Assembly (NCBI RefSeq): GCF_964340395.1
Contig: NC_135560.1
Span: forward strand, 19,524,598-19,588,597
Length of the DNA stretch: 64,000 nucleotides
Reading direction: 5' to 3'
Source of the DNA: Glandiceps talaboti
Lineage: Eukaryota; Hemichordata; Enteropneusta; Spengelidae
Both the position numbers and the translations under genes were made by a program. The notes under the pieces are model-generated. The model ran no database searches, had not been told where the DNA came from, and worked only from the letters and a program-made list of their open reading frames with translations. Below, in pieces: positions 26,067 to 45,547 of this stretch (positions are counted from its first letter, which is position 1; each line of letters begins with the position of its first letter).

Positions 26067-27411
26067 ATGCCTATAGCACTACTGAACCTTTCAGTTCAGT
26101 TGTGCTAAAAAGCATGATGGAGAAGGTGCATGGCCTCTCAGCTTCAAGCTGTAACATTATTTTGAAAACCTGCAAGGGTGGCTTGTTTTTCATGACCTGA
26201 TCGACCCTATATTTGTTCATTCTAGTCAAATTAAAAAAAGTGATGCCCTCTATGGCAGGATTACAAAAAAAATCACATCACTGATTGTCAGATGGCAACC
26301 CCATGAGCATTTATCTGAGCAAAAGTAATGCTTACTACTGAAATAAATGACTGACTCTTTTTTTCATTTTATGGTGTTTTACGAGAAACATACAGTGCCC
26401 TAATAGTTTGATTTGATTCATATGTAATTCATGTGTTAGCTTTGAATATACAAGTTTCAACTTGCATCTCTATTTTACCAGAGAAAACAGAATTGAAACA
26501 ACCAGTCAAGGTCAAGTCTTTATACTATTAAAGCTAGCCTTGAAAGAACAATTCAGTCAATTTGTTTAGCAGAATGTTTCTCTACCTGTGCATATCTTTG
26601 TATCAAAACTGCAGCATTTGACAACAGCTAACGTACAAGTACATGGTAGCTGTGTGGCCTGTATGGTCATTAGACAGTAAAATTGCAGACTGAATCACAT
26701 GGTGTACATGATTGGCAACCATGAAGGTACCAGTGCACTTAACAATGGCTGTGTTTTATTTAAAGTCTACTTTGGTCTACTCCTCAAATACAAATCAGGC
26801 AAGGACACTGCAAAAAAATATACCATTTCAATTGGCCATTAATTTAAAATCTCCTCTGAAGAGTACATACACAAATACATATGACCATGAACCTATTAAA
26901 AAAGTATAAAACACAATCCAGATTCAAATGATGATTTGTACTTGCTGTATATATCTGCAATGCAATAAAAACAGCTGTAAATGTTTTTGGCTGTGTCTGG
27001 CAAGAATAGCAATGACTTTCAATTACTATATCAGGTCCCACATGCAGTACATTCCAGTGGTGTTCACTTACAAGTATATAACCGAAATGTATGGTGCTCA
27101 CAAGTAAACAGGTACTGTAAGAAGAGAGATGTCCTGCTGAAATATCAATTACCTTACACTACAGCATTGGTCCTCTGTAGGTACCAAATATATGTACATA
27201 TTTTCAGGACACTATTGAATCATTACTGATGCATGTCTGGTATTCTAAAGTTGAAAATACTTTCATCTTTCTGTTAAAATGATTTACTAGTATATGTATA
27301 TCACAATATGTGTGCAGAAGGGAGAGTTGGGCAGAATAAATATATTCATCTTGATATACCGTAGTTCTGATTCTATCCATGCAATGATAATGGGTTCTCA
27401 ATGGTCAAACT

Positions 27412-27892
27412 CAATCTGATTAAAATCTGATGTAGTGTACATGGCACAATTTATTTTTAGCTGCTACGTTTACTGTCGTTTGTTCTTTTGTGAGCGCCCA
27501 TTACATACATCTGACACAATACCATAGGTTTTCCAGAGCCACACGAGAGCAAGAATTAATTCACTCAACCAATGAAAATGCGTAATGTACCAAAACATAC
27601 AGGTACAGAACTTCAGAGCGCTCTGTTCGAACAGAGCTCGAGCACAGAGTGCAGACAATGATGTTATCGTTATTGTTTGGGGGTTCGCTTTGTTTCAATT
27701 TTGAACGTAGAGTTTTATTCTTGTAAGACATATTCTGATTGGCTACTTGCAAGTATGAGATTGGGTTTGGGAAAACCTCTGGTATTGTGACAGATGTGTG
27801 TAACGCACGCTCACAAAAGAACAAATGACAGTACACGTAACAGCCAAAAAGAAATTGCGCCATGTACACTACATCAAATTTTAATCAGATTG
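27412..27892. mobile_element. 481-bp fold-back element with about 125-bp inverted arms
   Basis: The left arm (about 27412-27540) starts CAATCTGATTAAAATCTGAT and runs through GTAGTGTACATGGC and TTTGTTCTTTTGTGAGCG. The right arm (about 27765-27892) is its reverse complement, with scattered mismatches, ending ATCAGATTG. The centre has no matching partner and no gene. Long inverted arms with a short unique centre define a fold-back/MITE-type element. Confidence 0.8.
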
Positions 27893-28309
27893 GGGTCAAT
27901 CTATGACAGACAGTAGACTTAGATTGAGATCTCAATGTACACATCCTATTACATATCTACATCTTCTTTGTCATACATCATATCTGGAAAGATTTAGAGA
28001 AATGTAAAACAAGAAAAGACATGACATAACCATACACTGCTATACATTTTTGTACAAATTTTTTATTCATACTTTCATGAAGAGACACAACTTTATATAC
28101 CACATTCTGTGTGAATCCGATTTTGGTTTCAAGTCAACATTTAAAGCTGGTATGAATATGGAATAAAAAGTTTTGAAAGCAATTCTTTCAAACATATACA
28201 TATTTCTATTTTTGTCTCCAATAAATTCATAACATAATAATTCAAGAGATCATGTGTTGTTTATAAATTGTATTATTTTCAATAACTTAACTTTAATGCT
28301 CAGAAGATA

Positions 28310-28430
28310 GAAAAATGTGTTAGTAGAACAAATGTCATGGTGTAGTACGTGCGCACACAATCTATCCTGCAAAGTAGTAGAACAAATGTCATGGTGTAGT
28401 ATGTGCGCACACTATCTATCCTGCAAAATT
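28310..28430. repeat. 54-bp direct duplication
   Basis: AGTAGAACAAATGTCATGGT followed by GTAGTACGTGCGCACAC and CTATCCTGCAAA occurs twice in tandem with two or three differences. Confidence 0.85.
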
Positions 28431-29801
28431 TCACCATTAAATATTCATATGGTAAGAATTCACTATGGTTACTAATTGTTATGAGCATGTTATTTGAGAA
28501 AGCAGCAGACTGTTGTCTCGCAGCACAAGAAACATTGGAAAAAGGGTAAAGGAATATTTAATACAAGAAAATGAACAGAGTTTATTTTTTAATAAGACGG
28601 CAAGTGCAAATTTTATCTGCTAGGTGACAAATTAAAGATCATCTCACTGTTCTCTACATAGGTTGTTGTCATGTAGTTGTATGAAAAAGGACTGGAAACT
28701 GTTAGCGGTATCAAACTATTTATCTAAACTATGAAATTATGAATTACTGCCATAGCAACTTGTCAAAAAGATACCCTGGACCCAAAACTGGTTATATCCA
28801 TCATTCAACTTTCACAGTGTGCAAGTTTCAACTACCACTACATGAATTCCTTCAAAACAAATATTGAATAATCAAATGCTAGATTACATCTATAATATTT
28901 TGTAAATATTTACACTTTCTGAAAATCACAAGATTTTAGTGAAGCCCATCTATGACAGACACCTCACATACAAACTGTTTTATCCATTAAGATACTAGTA
29001 TTAATGGATCATAAGTGACAGAACCCCTCCCCTATAGTATTCTACATACTAGTAGTGTAATGTTAAAATTTATGTGTTTTCAATAACCATGGTGGATGGG
29101 ATGGGATGGGGTGGGGGTGCTGGCAAGGTCATCATACACTCATTTGTTGTACTTTTCCAAGTTTTCAGTCTTTCATGTAATAATCGTTGACACTTGTTAA
29201 ACTTAAAACATATACAAACTTGTAAATATAATGTCAAGAAACAGTACTGTTATACATGGAAAAGGTATGTCTTATCAACTGACTGTGCAATTCCTACACT
29301 TATCGAAGTGAAGATCTACTTTATTAATGTAACTAGTGAACTAAACCAAATTTATGAATATTTCAAGTTCATATTATTCAAGTTTCTTCAACCTATCTTA
29401 AATTCGACTTTGAAATTAGTCTATTTTAGTAATGAAAGTTAACAGAAAGGTGAAAATCAGAAAGCTTACCAGTGCAGCAATGTGTTACTCTTCGCATAGA
29501 TACACATGTCTGAACTGTGGGAATAACTACTTTTGAACCATTGATCAATGTAAACTGGCTCATTAATTATCCTCATAGAAAATGCTTATAAAATACTAGT
29601 TCAACTCAACAATACAAAAGTATAGTATAAGGCTCCTATGTTTTTTTTTGTATGAATTCTTGCATGTTGTGGTTTAAACTTTAATATTGAAAGTAATTGA
29701 TTGAATGAGACTACATTGTTTTTGGTGAGTGGCTTCAATGAAACAATCTTGATTGTAACAACCAAAAAACATTGTTTCCTTTTTGGTTGATTGTAGTCTT
29801 G

Positions 29802-32800
29802 CTAGACTCTGTAACCATTATCCAGGTTGATGTAAGGAACATCTTTACGTGTACAGATCAGCACACAGGCAAATATCATTCCAATCAACTGAAAATAAAA
29901 TAGATATTCTTAAATTATGTTCACCAAAAGAAGGTAATAACTTAATTAAAGTAATAATTAGTTCTTTCACTGTGACCAAGGGTTCTACCTACATATGAGT
30001 GAAATTCTACTTATGAGTGAAATTAGGAGACTAGATGCAAGAGAAGATATCAGTTGGGTAATGTAGATTATGTCATAGACATGTATGCTATCTGCTGAAA
30101 TTAAATGTATAATTTGGATTTCTTGTGTACTTTCAGACCAGTGTCATGTACAGCAAACAAGGTTATGAGAATCAATGGTTGTTCCTTCACAATGAATTCT
30201 TGTTACACATGTATATAAGAATCTGGAAATGGTGTCATGAATGTTTAGCATACTGATCGTTTTAGTTTGCTCAAAACTTCAATCACAGTACAAACTGTAA
30301 AAGTGACAAGAAGTTTTCTATATGGCATTTTATTTCATATAACATTACACCGAGTATTAAAACACTTTTCTTTAAAGGTTCAGCTATACACTGTTCAAAG
30401 CAGTGCATTTTTGTGTCAAGCATTTCATAACTTACCATGATTACTGCCAGTACAGCACCACCAATGGCGATGTATTTGAGATTACCTCTGAACATATCTT
30501 CAACTGCATCAAGACAACCCTTCAAAGCAAAATACATGATATCAGAAGATTGCAATATGTACAGTGCACTGTAACTGTAGGGTAATGCTAGCATAGACTT
30601 GTGGTCTCTTGTTGTTGTAGCAATGATAAAGAAAAGACCAACTTGGCTTTCACACTGACACCACAACATGAAAAGCCAGGTTGAATAAACCTACTGTCTA
30701 ACATACAATATATATTTGAATTTCCATCACTGGTGAATAATATAATTATTTCATACAATGCGCGATACGTGGAATAGCATTTCACATCATGCTATGGGTC
30801 AACACAGAATGAAAAAGTCGACTTATTCCCATGTGTGCAAACAGTAATGCATAAGTAGGAATGAAGCGGAAGTTATAGTATTGACCAAGAAACCAAATGA
30901 TTATTACTTTTATAACATGCCTAAGTGGTAAAATTCTACTGCAGGTACTGAAAATTCACACAATGTAGTCGTCCATATGTACTATACATTTAGAATTTCC
31001 TGTTTAACATGATATTTACACACAGAAAAGACAAATCTTGCTGTAACTTACTTTTTGGTTTATCAATTCCAGATCTTGTTCTGTGAGAACACTTCCAGTA
31101 CAGTTACTGTAAGTGTCCTTTTTGCAGCAACTCATAGGAACTTTGTTGGTACTATTTGCACCCCACTTGATATCTTTCCAATCAGTGTAGTTATGTGCAC
31201 CACAGCATTTGAACTGAAATAGAATAAAATACAGTGTAAATGTTGCAATTTGGAATGATGTTGAACACCTTTGCAAGCTGTCACTCTGTAACAATGGACA
31301 CACTAACATCGTGAGGAGTACAAACTATGAGTTCTAATGTAGAGATATATATTAAAAGAATAGGAAAATAGTAGTAGAATACCATTGGTGATGTCATCTT
31401 TCATAAACTTGAAAGTGTCACTCTTGGTGTAAGGAATAACATGCATCATACCATATCACGATGGCCATAGAAAATAGTCTTGCTCTCTATCACATCACAA
31501 TGGCCATAGAAAACAGTCTTGCTCTCTATCACATCACAATGGTCATAGAAAACAGTCTAGATCTCTCCTATCACAATGGCCATTTATTTCATGTGTCAAA
31601 ACAAACTTAATTTTAAATTCCTGTGCTCCAGATATAAAAATCTAAAAGAACACTGAAGGAGTGTCATTGAATAACAATTGGCTATTGACATACCTTTTCA
31701 GTATTGCTTTAGATACAAAGTTTGTTTGCCAAATACAGCAAATACTGTGTCAACAATAACAATATTGTGATTCTTCTCTGTGGATTTTCTATATGGTTAA
31801 TTTGAAAGTCTTTGAGCACACAATAGTTAGTGTGCAACATTTACTGTGACAAATATTCAAAGTGAAATAAACCAGAGTACTAGAATTGTTTGTTTGTAAG
31901 ATACACTACATGTGGTGCCCTGTCTATCAGATACACCGATGCATGAGGGCGCCCTTCATGGCGTACCTTACAGACTAGAGAATTCTTTATGCTTAAAATA
32001 TCTATTTTTGTATATTTTCATCTTTCTATAATATTGTAGGCAAGTGGAGATAAGATCCATGCAATACCATACCTCTTTCTGTATTTTGTCTACTGTATCT
32101 TGATATACATCATCTGTGTAGTTCTGCACTGCATTTTCAAGGCCAGTCTCAATACCATCTTTAATCTAATCAAAAGAAGTTATCAAGACTTTTATATGAA
32201 TATAATTTGGTTCATCCATGTCTAAAAGCCTGTTGTTTCAGAAAAACTTGTTAGCCACTTGCATTAATATACAATGAAAATGTAATCATACACTTGTATA
32301 CGTTATTTCATCATGAAAGATTCAGCTTGAAGAGTTACCTTGTAAACAGTGTGACTACCTTGGGTAGCTATTTGTTTTGTTATTTTACTTTTAGAGCGCA
32401 GGTCAAAATCATACACACAGTACAGAGAATTAAAATTAAGTGGTTGTGCTTTGTCAAATACACACATACACAGTCTTTGCCTTTGCCCCAAGAGTATTGT
32501 GTGTAACTGATCTGGCTAGGGATTCAAATATCAGCTTAGATTAAATGCATCACACATACACTATCAGATTATACACGTCCTTCAGTCTAAGTTCTGGACA
32601 TTTGTATTTTAAAGCATGTTTGTATGTCAGCTATTATAGACTAACTACTGTCCAGAATACTCTTTACAGCAAATGGTCAGCAAGGTTGTTAGAAGCATAA
32701 AGAAATTTGGCTTCAGCTGGCATGGCCAACAGTCTAGTTTAGAGGCTAGCCATTGGGTTTGAATCTGAAGGTTAGAGATGATGCCATACCACTTTGGCAT

Positions 32801-35800
32801 CAAGACAACCAACAGTCATGAAACAAAGGTAAATTGAAAGAAGACTGTGAACGTCAAAATGAAACATAACTTAATGACTGTTGTCTAATTGGCATCAATT
32901 TTGAACACCATCTTACCTCATCTCTGTACACAAAACCAAGAATTGCAGCTGTAATTTGTAGTAACAGGATCAGTAGAATCAAAGTGAAGAACTGAAAAAC
33001 AAAAAACAAGATGTTGTCACTCAAGTTAGAATCTTAAAACTTGTAATTGACTTTCTTGAAGCTGGAATATCATGTAAATTATGTGGTAAATTCAAACAAG
33101 ACATTACTTAAGTAATTATTATAGTTATAGCAATTTTGCTTTAAAAATTGGCATATGTTCTAAGAATGACTGCACAAAAGGTATTTTTGTTTTTACAAGG
33201 GAGATTGCATCTTTGATCTCAACACTATAATGATGGTTGATATCTCACTGATTTAACAGATTGAATCCTCTCAACTGTTATGTCACAAGTGTACCCAATG
33301 CAGACAGACACATAGTGTCTAGGTAAGTGCAGTTTATACTAAGATTGAGTGAAAACTTTTTTGATATTGTTATGACACTTAATACCAACAAGTACTTACT
33401 GTAGCAAGCAGACATTTATGTTCTTTGCAGGCACCACAACATCCAATCAGTCCAGTGATGAACATGAAAAGAGCTGCTCCAAGGACAACAGCAGCAGGAA
33501 TGAGTGTGTATGGAGTCTCTGTTATGTCCCTGTAATCATGGTATGTCTGAAATATCCTGACACTGACAAATACCAGGCCAGCTGCTGCAACCTAAAGACA
33601 TTAAAAAATGAAATACACGTAAAGTTAAACTACAAGTGTCATGGGGGTGGTATGGTAAAATTGACATAGATCACTTTGGTGGAAACCCAGTATAAATTTG
33701 CAGAACTTGGGTTGGTTTCACCTACTTATACATGCAAGTCTAATTCAGACCATAGATTTTGTATCACTTCCTCTTATAATCTGTTATACAGGGTGGAAAC
33801 TGAAAAATTTCACATACCAAACATAATAACTATTTGGAACTCAATGGTACTGTAATCATGATGTTGTAGAGCATATTTCACCAAGTTCACACTTGATACA
33901 CATCTATTTCATAGTCACACCACACAAGAGTTTCAGTATTTTAAGAACTGTATTCTGAATTAGATACAATAATATTTGTGAAGCAAATATTTTTATTTGA
34001 CAATTTTTCCATGTTCAATTAACCTTTTGGATTCAAAGAAATTTTATTATTGAAAATTCAAAAAATTATTTTGTGATGAGCAAGTGTTTAACTATCTTGT
34101 CAGTGTACAATATTTACAATACAGAACAACAAAAACAGTTGTCAGTGAAAACTAAAGACAACATTTGTTGTACACAGCACAACAAACAGTTGTTCTACGA
34201 CCGAAGTGGCTGGAGGCCGGAGGCCGTGTATGTGAGAGGACATACACCTGTACAAGATGTGGTATGGGTATCATGGTACAAGGATGCACTTCCAATGACT
34301 CATACTCACAGCTGTTTGTCATTTAGCTGTGATCCTGATTCATCACACTATCAGCTATTATATCTTACAAAGTAACAATGCTAGTTTAAGAAGGCCATAT
34401 ATTGTCCAAATTGAAATAAAGTCATCAAATTGAAATCTACTTGCGATAATAATTCTTGTAAGTATCATTAAACACCAAAATCACAGTCTACTGATACACA
34501 TTATGGAATGTGCACTCTAATTTCAGTGATTGTACATATTGATAGTACTTCCTGGTTCAACAAGTGATCAATATGGCACAAATGTAATGAAATAACAAAA
34601 CAATATTCTAATATGGAATTTATTGAACAAACTTTTCACTCAATCATACATGCCATAATTTCTAAATATATATTTTTTAATTTGTTAATCTTTCATATAC
34701 AGACACCATTTCAATGCTGAAGCACTGTTCTCCCAATGGAATCTGTTGCAAGATTACGTACACAGAAAAATAAACAAAAAGGGACAAACTAGGACAAAAC
34801 ATTACAGAGGCACAGTGTACTTTAAAAGATATCCAATTACATTACCAGACTACATTCTTAAGATGTACTTTACGTGTAAATATCGATGGGTTCAGAGCTG
34901 ATCTTATGGTTAGGGGTAGATTGTTCCATGGAACAGCACCACTGTAGTGAAATGCCAGTTTCCCATTTTCAGTTTTAACTGGAGGGATGTATATGTAACC
35001 TTTACTGGCCTGTCTTGTGTTATAAAGATTAATTTACTTGTTCGTCCCTCTTTTAACTTAAAATACCAATATCACGTTATAAAATTCAAATCGAAACTTC
35101 GAAAGAAAACTATCTGTATTAGTGTAAATATTCTATGTATTTATTCTGTCAAACGAACAATTCTTAGCCTGAAAGATCCATTCGTTGTTTCTGTTTCATG
35201 TACTAATATCTCACCGTGGCGTGGTAAGCAGACCAACGACTGAACCTTTCAGACGACATCCTATGATTCTATTCTATGTTTTTACAGCTGAACACATTTG
35301 CTGTAAACAAATTCACTTTAAATTACATTTTGTAAAATCAATTTTGTGAGATAAAAGTTTACATATTTTTTTTCAAATGTACCAGTCACTGGGTGAACAT
35401 TGATAATCTTTTAGAAAGACGATGTTAGAGGCAAATGTTTACGATAGAAGTCGCAGTATATCACTGAGGAGTACAGCTCAAAAAAATAATATGGACAAGG
35501 CATAGATAGCCTTCTCCATTGACGGACAAAGTCACAAACATTGAAACAAGGAGAAACTTCAAACCCTACGGACCGGACGCGGACTCGTGTATGAACAGAT
35601 TTCAGTGTTGAAAATGTTTTCTATCAGTATCACCGGTTACATTACTTTCCAAAGTAACATGTCGTTCACAAACAACCAAGGAAATTTTGGCTAATTTAAT
35701 GTAATGCATAGAAACTGGTAATGACATTCACGCTTACGTTATGTAACCGTTATATGCAGGAATCACTGGCATTTGCTATTGCCATTCATTGGCACATAAT

Positions 35801-35912
35801 TATCACGTTATTTACGTTTTATTTTGTCATATCATTCAACACTTACCCAAAATAAAATTCCAAGCACTATCATTACACATTTTGCTGTTCTTGAACAACC
35901 TTCGGAACTCAT
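29802..35912 (-). CDS. TSPAN3-like: Tetraspanin, TSPAN3-like, complete (252 aa)
   Basis: Tetraspanins organise membrane microdomains at the cell surface and endosomes. Seven minus-strand exons, all phase 0 with GT-AG borders: 35912-35847, 33591-33400, 32991-32917, 32165-32073, 31213-31052, 30519-30436, 29888-29802 (stop TAG). Four hydrophobic segments lie at about residues 11-33, 52-75, 84-106 and 206-230. GCCGACKEHKCLLAT follows TM2. The large loop has CCG at 145-147, SCC at 170-172, Cys180 and Cys198, so six cysteines. N-glycosylation sequons lie at 126, 150, 162 and 179. Similarity to human TSPAN3 is seen in YTLIPA, GLIGCC, FKCCGAHNYTDW and SNCTGS. The cytosolic tail PYINLDNGYRV contains YINL, a possible YxxPhi sorting motif. 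Assignment to TSPAN3 rather than a sister group is from memory. The gene is head-to-head with the ATP synthase alpha gene. Confidence 0.92.
31445..31580. repeat. 39-bp minisatellite, about 3.5 copies
   Basis: CACAATGGCCATAGAAAACA plus GTCTTGCTCTCTATCACAT repeats at 31461, 31500 and 31539, in a tetraspanin intron. Confidence 0.9.
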
Positions 35913-36183
35913 CTTCGGTCCTTGCTAGTGGTACTTCTCCTGACAAATGTGGCGTGCAGTCAAATTTAGAGTGAAAACTTTTCACTGATGACGCAAGGGC
36001 CTAGGGCACGGTGTATTCGTCATGTGATCGTTGGTCATGGTCTCGTGACTGTAATTGCAATCCCGGAAATGGAGTCCCACAATCCAATGCGAACCAGCAG
36101 CTACGGGGTTTCTCAGTCTGTCCCCTGACCGCCATCTTGACCGGTGCAGTCTGCAAAAGGCTGATAGTTTACCAAACGTAGTC
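35913..36183. promoter_or_regulatory. Bidirectional promoter between the tetraspanin and ATP synthase alpha genes
   Basis: The two start codons (35912 minus, 36184 plus) are only 271 bp apart. The interval is clearly richer in G, C and CpG than its surroundings. It contains GCCATCTTGA (36131-36140), i.e. TCAAGATGGC on the minus strand, a YY1-like core. No TATA box is evident. Shared promoter use is inferred. Confidence 0.65.
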
Positions 36184-42591
<6,408 letters not shown>

Positions 42592-42831
42592 AGCAGTTAA
42601 TCACATATTGGTTGCAGAGCAAAATGAAAGATTGTATGTCTCGTCACAAAATATTAGGATTGGAACAATTCATGCAGAGACCAGAGACTGAAATTGATGG
42701 TGTTTTAAGTGTTAATGTGTGTTGAATGCTTGTATAAACTAACAGGGACATTTCCGTATCTGTCATGACTTTATCAATTTCACCCACAGCAATGTAATAT
42801 AAAGTTAGTTTATTTGCCAATTTTTCAGGAA

Positions 42832-42837
42832 AATAAA
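42832..42837 (+). terminator. ATP5F1A poly(A) signal AATAAA
   Basis: Canonical hexamer 241 bp after the stop codon. Confidence 0.7.
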
Positions 42838-42859
42838 CATTTACCCTGAAATATAAACG

Positions 42860-45547
42860 TCTGTGTTGAGTTGACTTTAATTTATGTATGATTGAAGTTG
42901 AAATATGTGGTGTATTTCAGAAATCTAACATATCTATACATGGAAATTGAACTGTTTTGTTAGTGTGTTTGAGAAAGCTAACTTTGTCCATACCAATTTT
43001 CACCATTCTGCAAGCCAGAGCACATATTTCTGCTGACACAATGAAATGTTCCATCAAGAGGCCTGTGGTTTACAATGATGGGTGTACACTTATACTATGT
43101 AGACATACTAGAGAAAATATAATGATCCGAACAATGAAAAATACAACAGCAGGGATATTTCAGAGACATGTTTTAGTGGTCCAATCTCAAGATCTCTACA
43201 CCAAGCAACGGCTTGTCTGGTATCTCAAGCACAGAAATCAGTTGTGAATCTGAAATTCCCATCAACATCTCTACTAAATCCAAGCTGATCTTCAGGAAGA
43301 AGGCTATTACAATGGTTTCCTTGTCTTTGTATGTGTGCAGCCTCATCTGACATGCAGTGGCTGATGTCTTTCAAACATCACACAAAGGTGACATACTATA
43401 TGGAACTTACAAACGTCACTTTGTTTTGTGACACCAACTTTGAATGGTGCCCATATTTGTTGCATATCTCCATTCAAGTGGCTACCATATTATTGTAAGA
43501 TGTGACCTTTCTGGTTGTATCTTTTGTGTTTGACCTGACTAACAAATAATTCCCTGCCATCCATTAATTGCACTGAAATAATGTGTGAGGCCGAGTCTTC
43601 TACAAAGACTTGTGTAAAGAGATTTTGAATACCACCACCAACTGTATCTTGCAGTTAAAATCCAATGTGCAACTGAACAGTCGCCATAGCTTCTTCCTAC
43701 AGCAATAATACACCAAAACCTGCTTTTCGTTTACATGTGTAAAAAATTGGAATGTACAGTATCACTTCAATTTTTCAATTGCCAACAAAACATTTGCATC
43801 TAGAAACCGGTTCTTGCTATACATATATATGGTTACTAATGTGTAAAGCAATGCTTACACGTGATAATTTGAAAAACAAACATATATTTCTGTAGTAGTT
43901 TGTCAATAGTGATTATGGTGTGAGGAGCCACCAAACCACAACATAAGGAACAGACACATTCACCAATATAGAATTGAACCACTTGTCTTTATTGTTCAAG
44001 ACCATTGAATATGTTATTATTTACATGTAATACATGTAATCTAAATGATTACAAATTGATTTATTCCATAAATTAGAAATTGACACATTTTGAAGACATT
44101 ACCTTTAAGTTTCTCACATTGTAAAAACATACAAAACAAAATTTTCAACCGGCTAGTCTTGCATACAATTGCGTAGTAATAGTATCGGAGCAAAGAATAT
44201 GTGCTATAGAAACTGCATAAAGTTTAAAGCTTGGTTCAGTAATAATTATAATTATACTAAAAATAATACATCAGTAGTACATAATAATATTATGTACTTT
44301 ATTAATCAATGTCAAATTCAGAGGAAAGGACATCTGGGTATAAGAACTCGGAAGTACATGTAAGGTCATTTTGACAAAACAAGTTTAAAAGTAAAAGCAG
44401 TGAAATCATCTGATGGTGTGTCATTTCAGTAGTTTTGCACTCAGCCCTGTAAACTTTATCAACCCAGGTATCTCTCTTGCTGACAAACCTTTGCTAGCCA
44501 AATAGATGGCACTTGCACATATCATATTCCAATGAACTTCACATTTTAGTCAATTGAATTGTGCAATACTGTATAATGATAGAGGTTACCTACACAGCTG
44601 GCCCTACTATCAGACATGACTGTATGCCTATAAGGTCAAAGTTCAACCATGCCGATAAAGGTTAGTGGAGTTCAAGAAAGGACAGAAATATTCAAAAATA
44701 TTCATCCAACAACAGATGATTACTTACACAGATGGCAGTTACATATGCTATGCTCACTTTTAATGCTTGAATTAAGACCATTTCTGTCAAACAACACTAC
44801 CACCATGATCTAGCTACCATAATGAATCAGTGTATAAAGTGGTCCCTTTAGATTGTGTTGTGTGTGTTGAAAGAGATGCTACTACATGTATGTCTACATC
44901 TATGGTTTCTGGAAATGGTATCTTGTTACTATAGTTTAGGTTTAAAGTATTACGTACTTGCTTGTGGCTACTGTAGTCGAAATTAACTACTATGTGAATA
45001 CATCTAGCCATATTGGTACAAATCAGAATCAGAATGCTGCTACGCCTGCCCCCAACACATGCTTCTTACCCACTCTGGTGATAGAATGCATGTAACTATC
45101 TACACTGCACTGTGACTGCTGCCCTAACATGCTTCTTAACCACTGTAGTGATAAAATGCATGTAACTATCTACACTGACCCGCCACAATAGTGTGTGGTG
45201 ACAAAATACATCTGACCAGTGTATAACCTTGGAGGAATTATACGAACTATCTAGGCTGTGACTCCTGCCCCTAACAGAGCTTCTTAACCTTTGTGGTGAT
45301 AGAATGCATGTAACTTCCTACACTGTAACTCCTGCCTCTAACAGAGCTTCTGAACCATTGGTGATAAAATACATGTAACTGTCTAGCTAAAATAAAAGCA
45401 AACAGAAAATAATTCCAGTGTTATAATGGTTATTGCAGTAACTTGCAAAAATCAATTACTGAAGATGGACTTCTGTGCTCTGATGCCTAACTACTGTTCT
45501 GCAACATATATCTAGCTACTGTGGTGCAAAATTTGACTATTGCATTG
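42860..45547. other. Interval between ATP5F1A and FKBP8 3' ends
   Basis: The two genes converge here. TTTATT at 43988-43993 reads AATAAA on the minus strand and is a candidate FKBP8 polyadenylation signal, which would imply a 3' UTR of about 1.5 kb. Diverged repeats occupy 45040-45395. The open frame at 42957-43247 has no recognisable domain or exon borders, and I do not call it a gene. Confidence 0.5.
45040..45395. repeat. Diverged tandem repeat, about 75-85-bp unit, 4-5 copies
   Basis: ATGCTTCTTA-CCACT, then GTGATAGAATGCATGTAACT and CTACACTG-TGACTCCTGCC motifs recur in the same order. It lies in the likely FKBP8 3' UTR. Confidence 0.7.

Larger units (their letters stand above)
20520..29801. 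other. Long gene-free interval between FAM81 and the tetraspanin gene
   Basis: FAM81 and the tetraspanin converge here. The 9 kb hold a three-copy repeat (22605-22735), a tRNA-SINE (22800-23045), a 50-bp minisatellite (24165-24465), a composite repeat with CA/CAGA tail (25490-26066), a large fold-back element (27412-27892), a 54-bp duplication (28310-28430) and the tetraspanin 3' UTR. I saw no exon-like conserved coding segment on either strand. Open frames are short and unbiased. Confidence 0.6.

Noticed and set aside
32660-32800. tRNA/SINE-like segment in a tetraspanin intron (GGGTTTGAATCTGAAGG resembles a B box)
   Set aside because: The A box and cloverleaf are not convincing and no body matches the other SINEs.
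42957-43247. 96-codon open frame downstream of ATP5F1A
   Set aside because: No recognisable domain, no splice structure, and it lies between the converging 3' ends of two genes.
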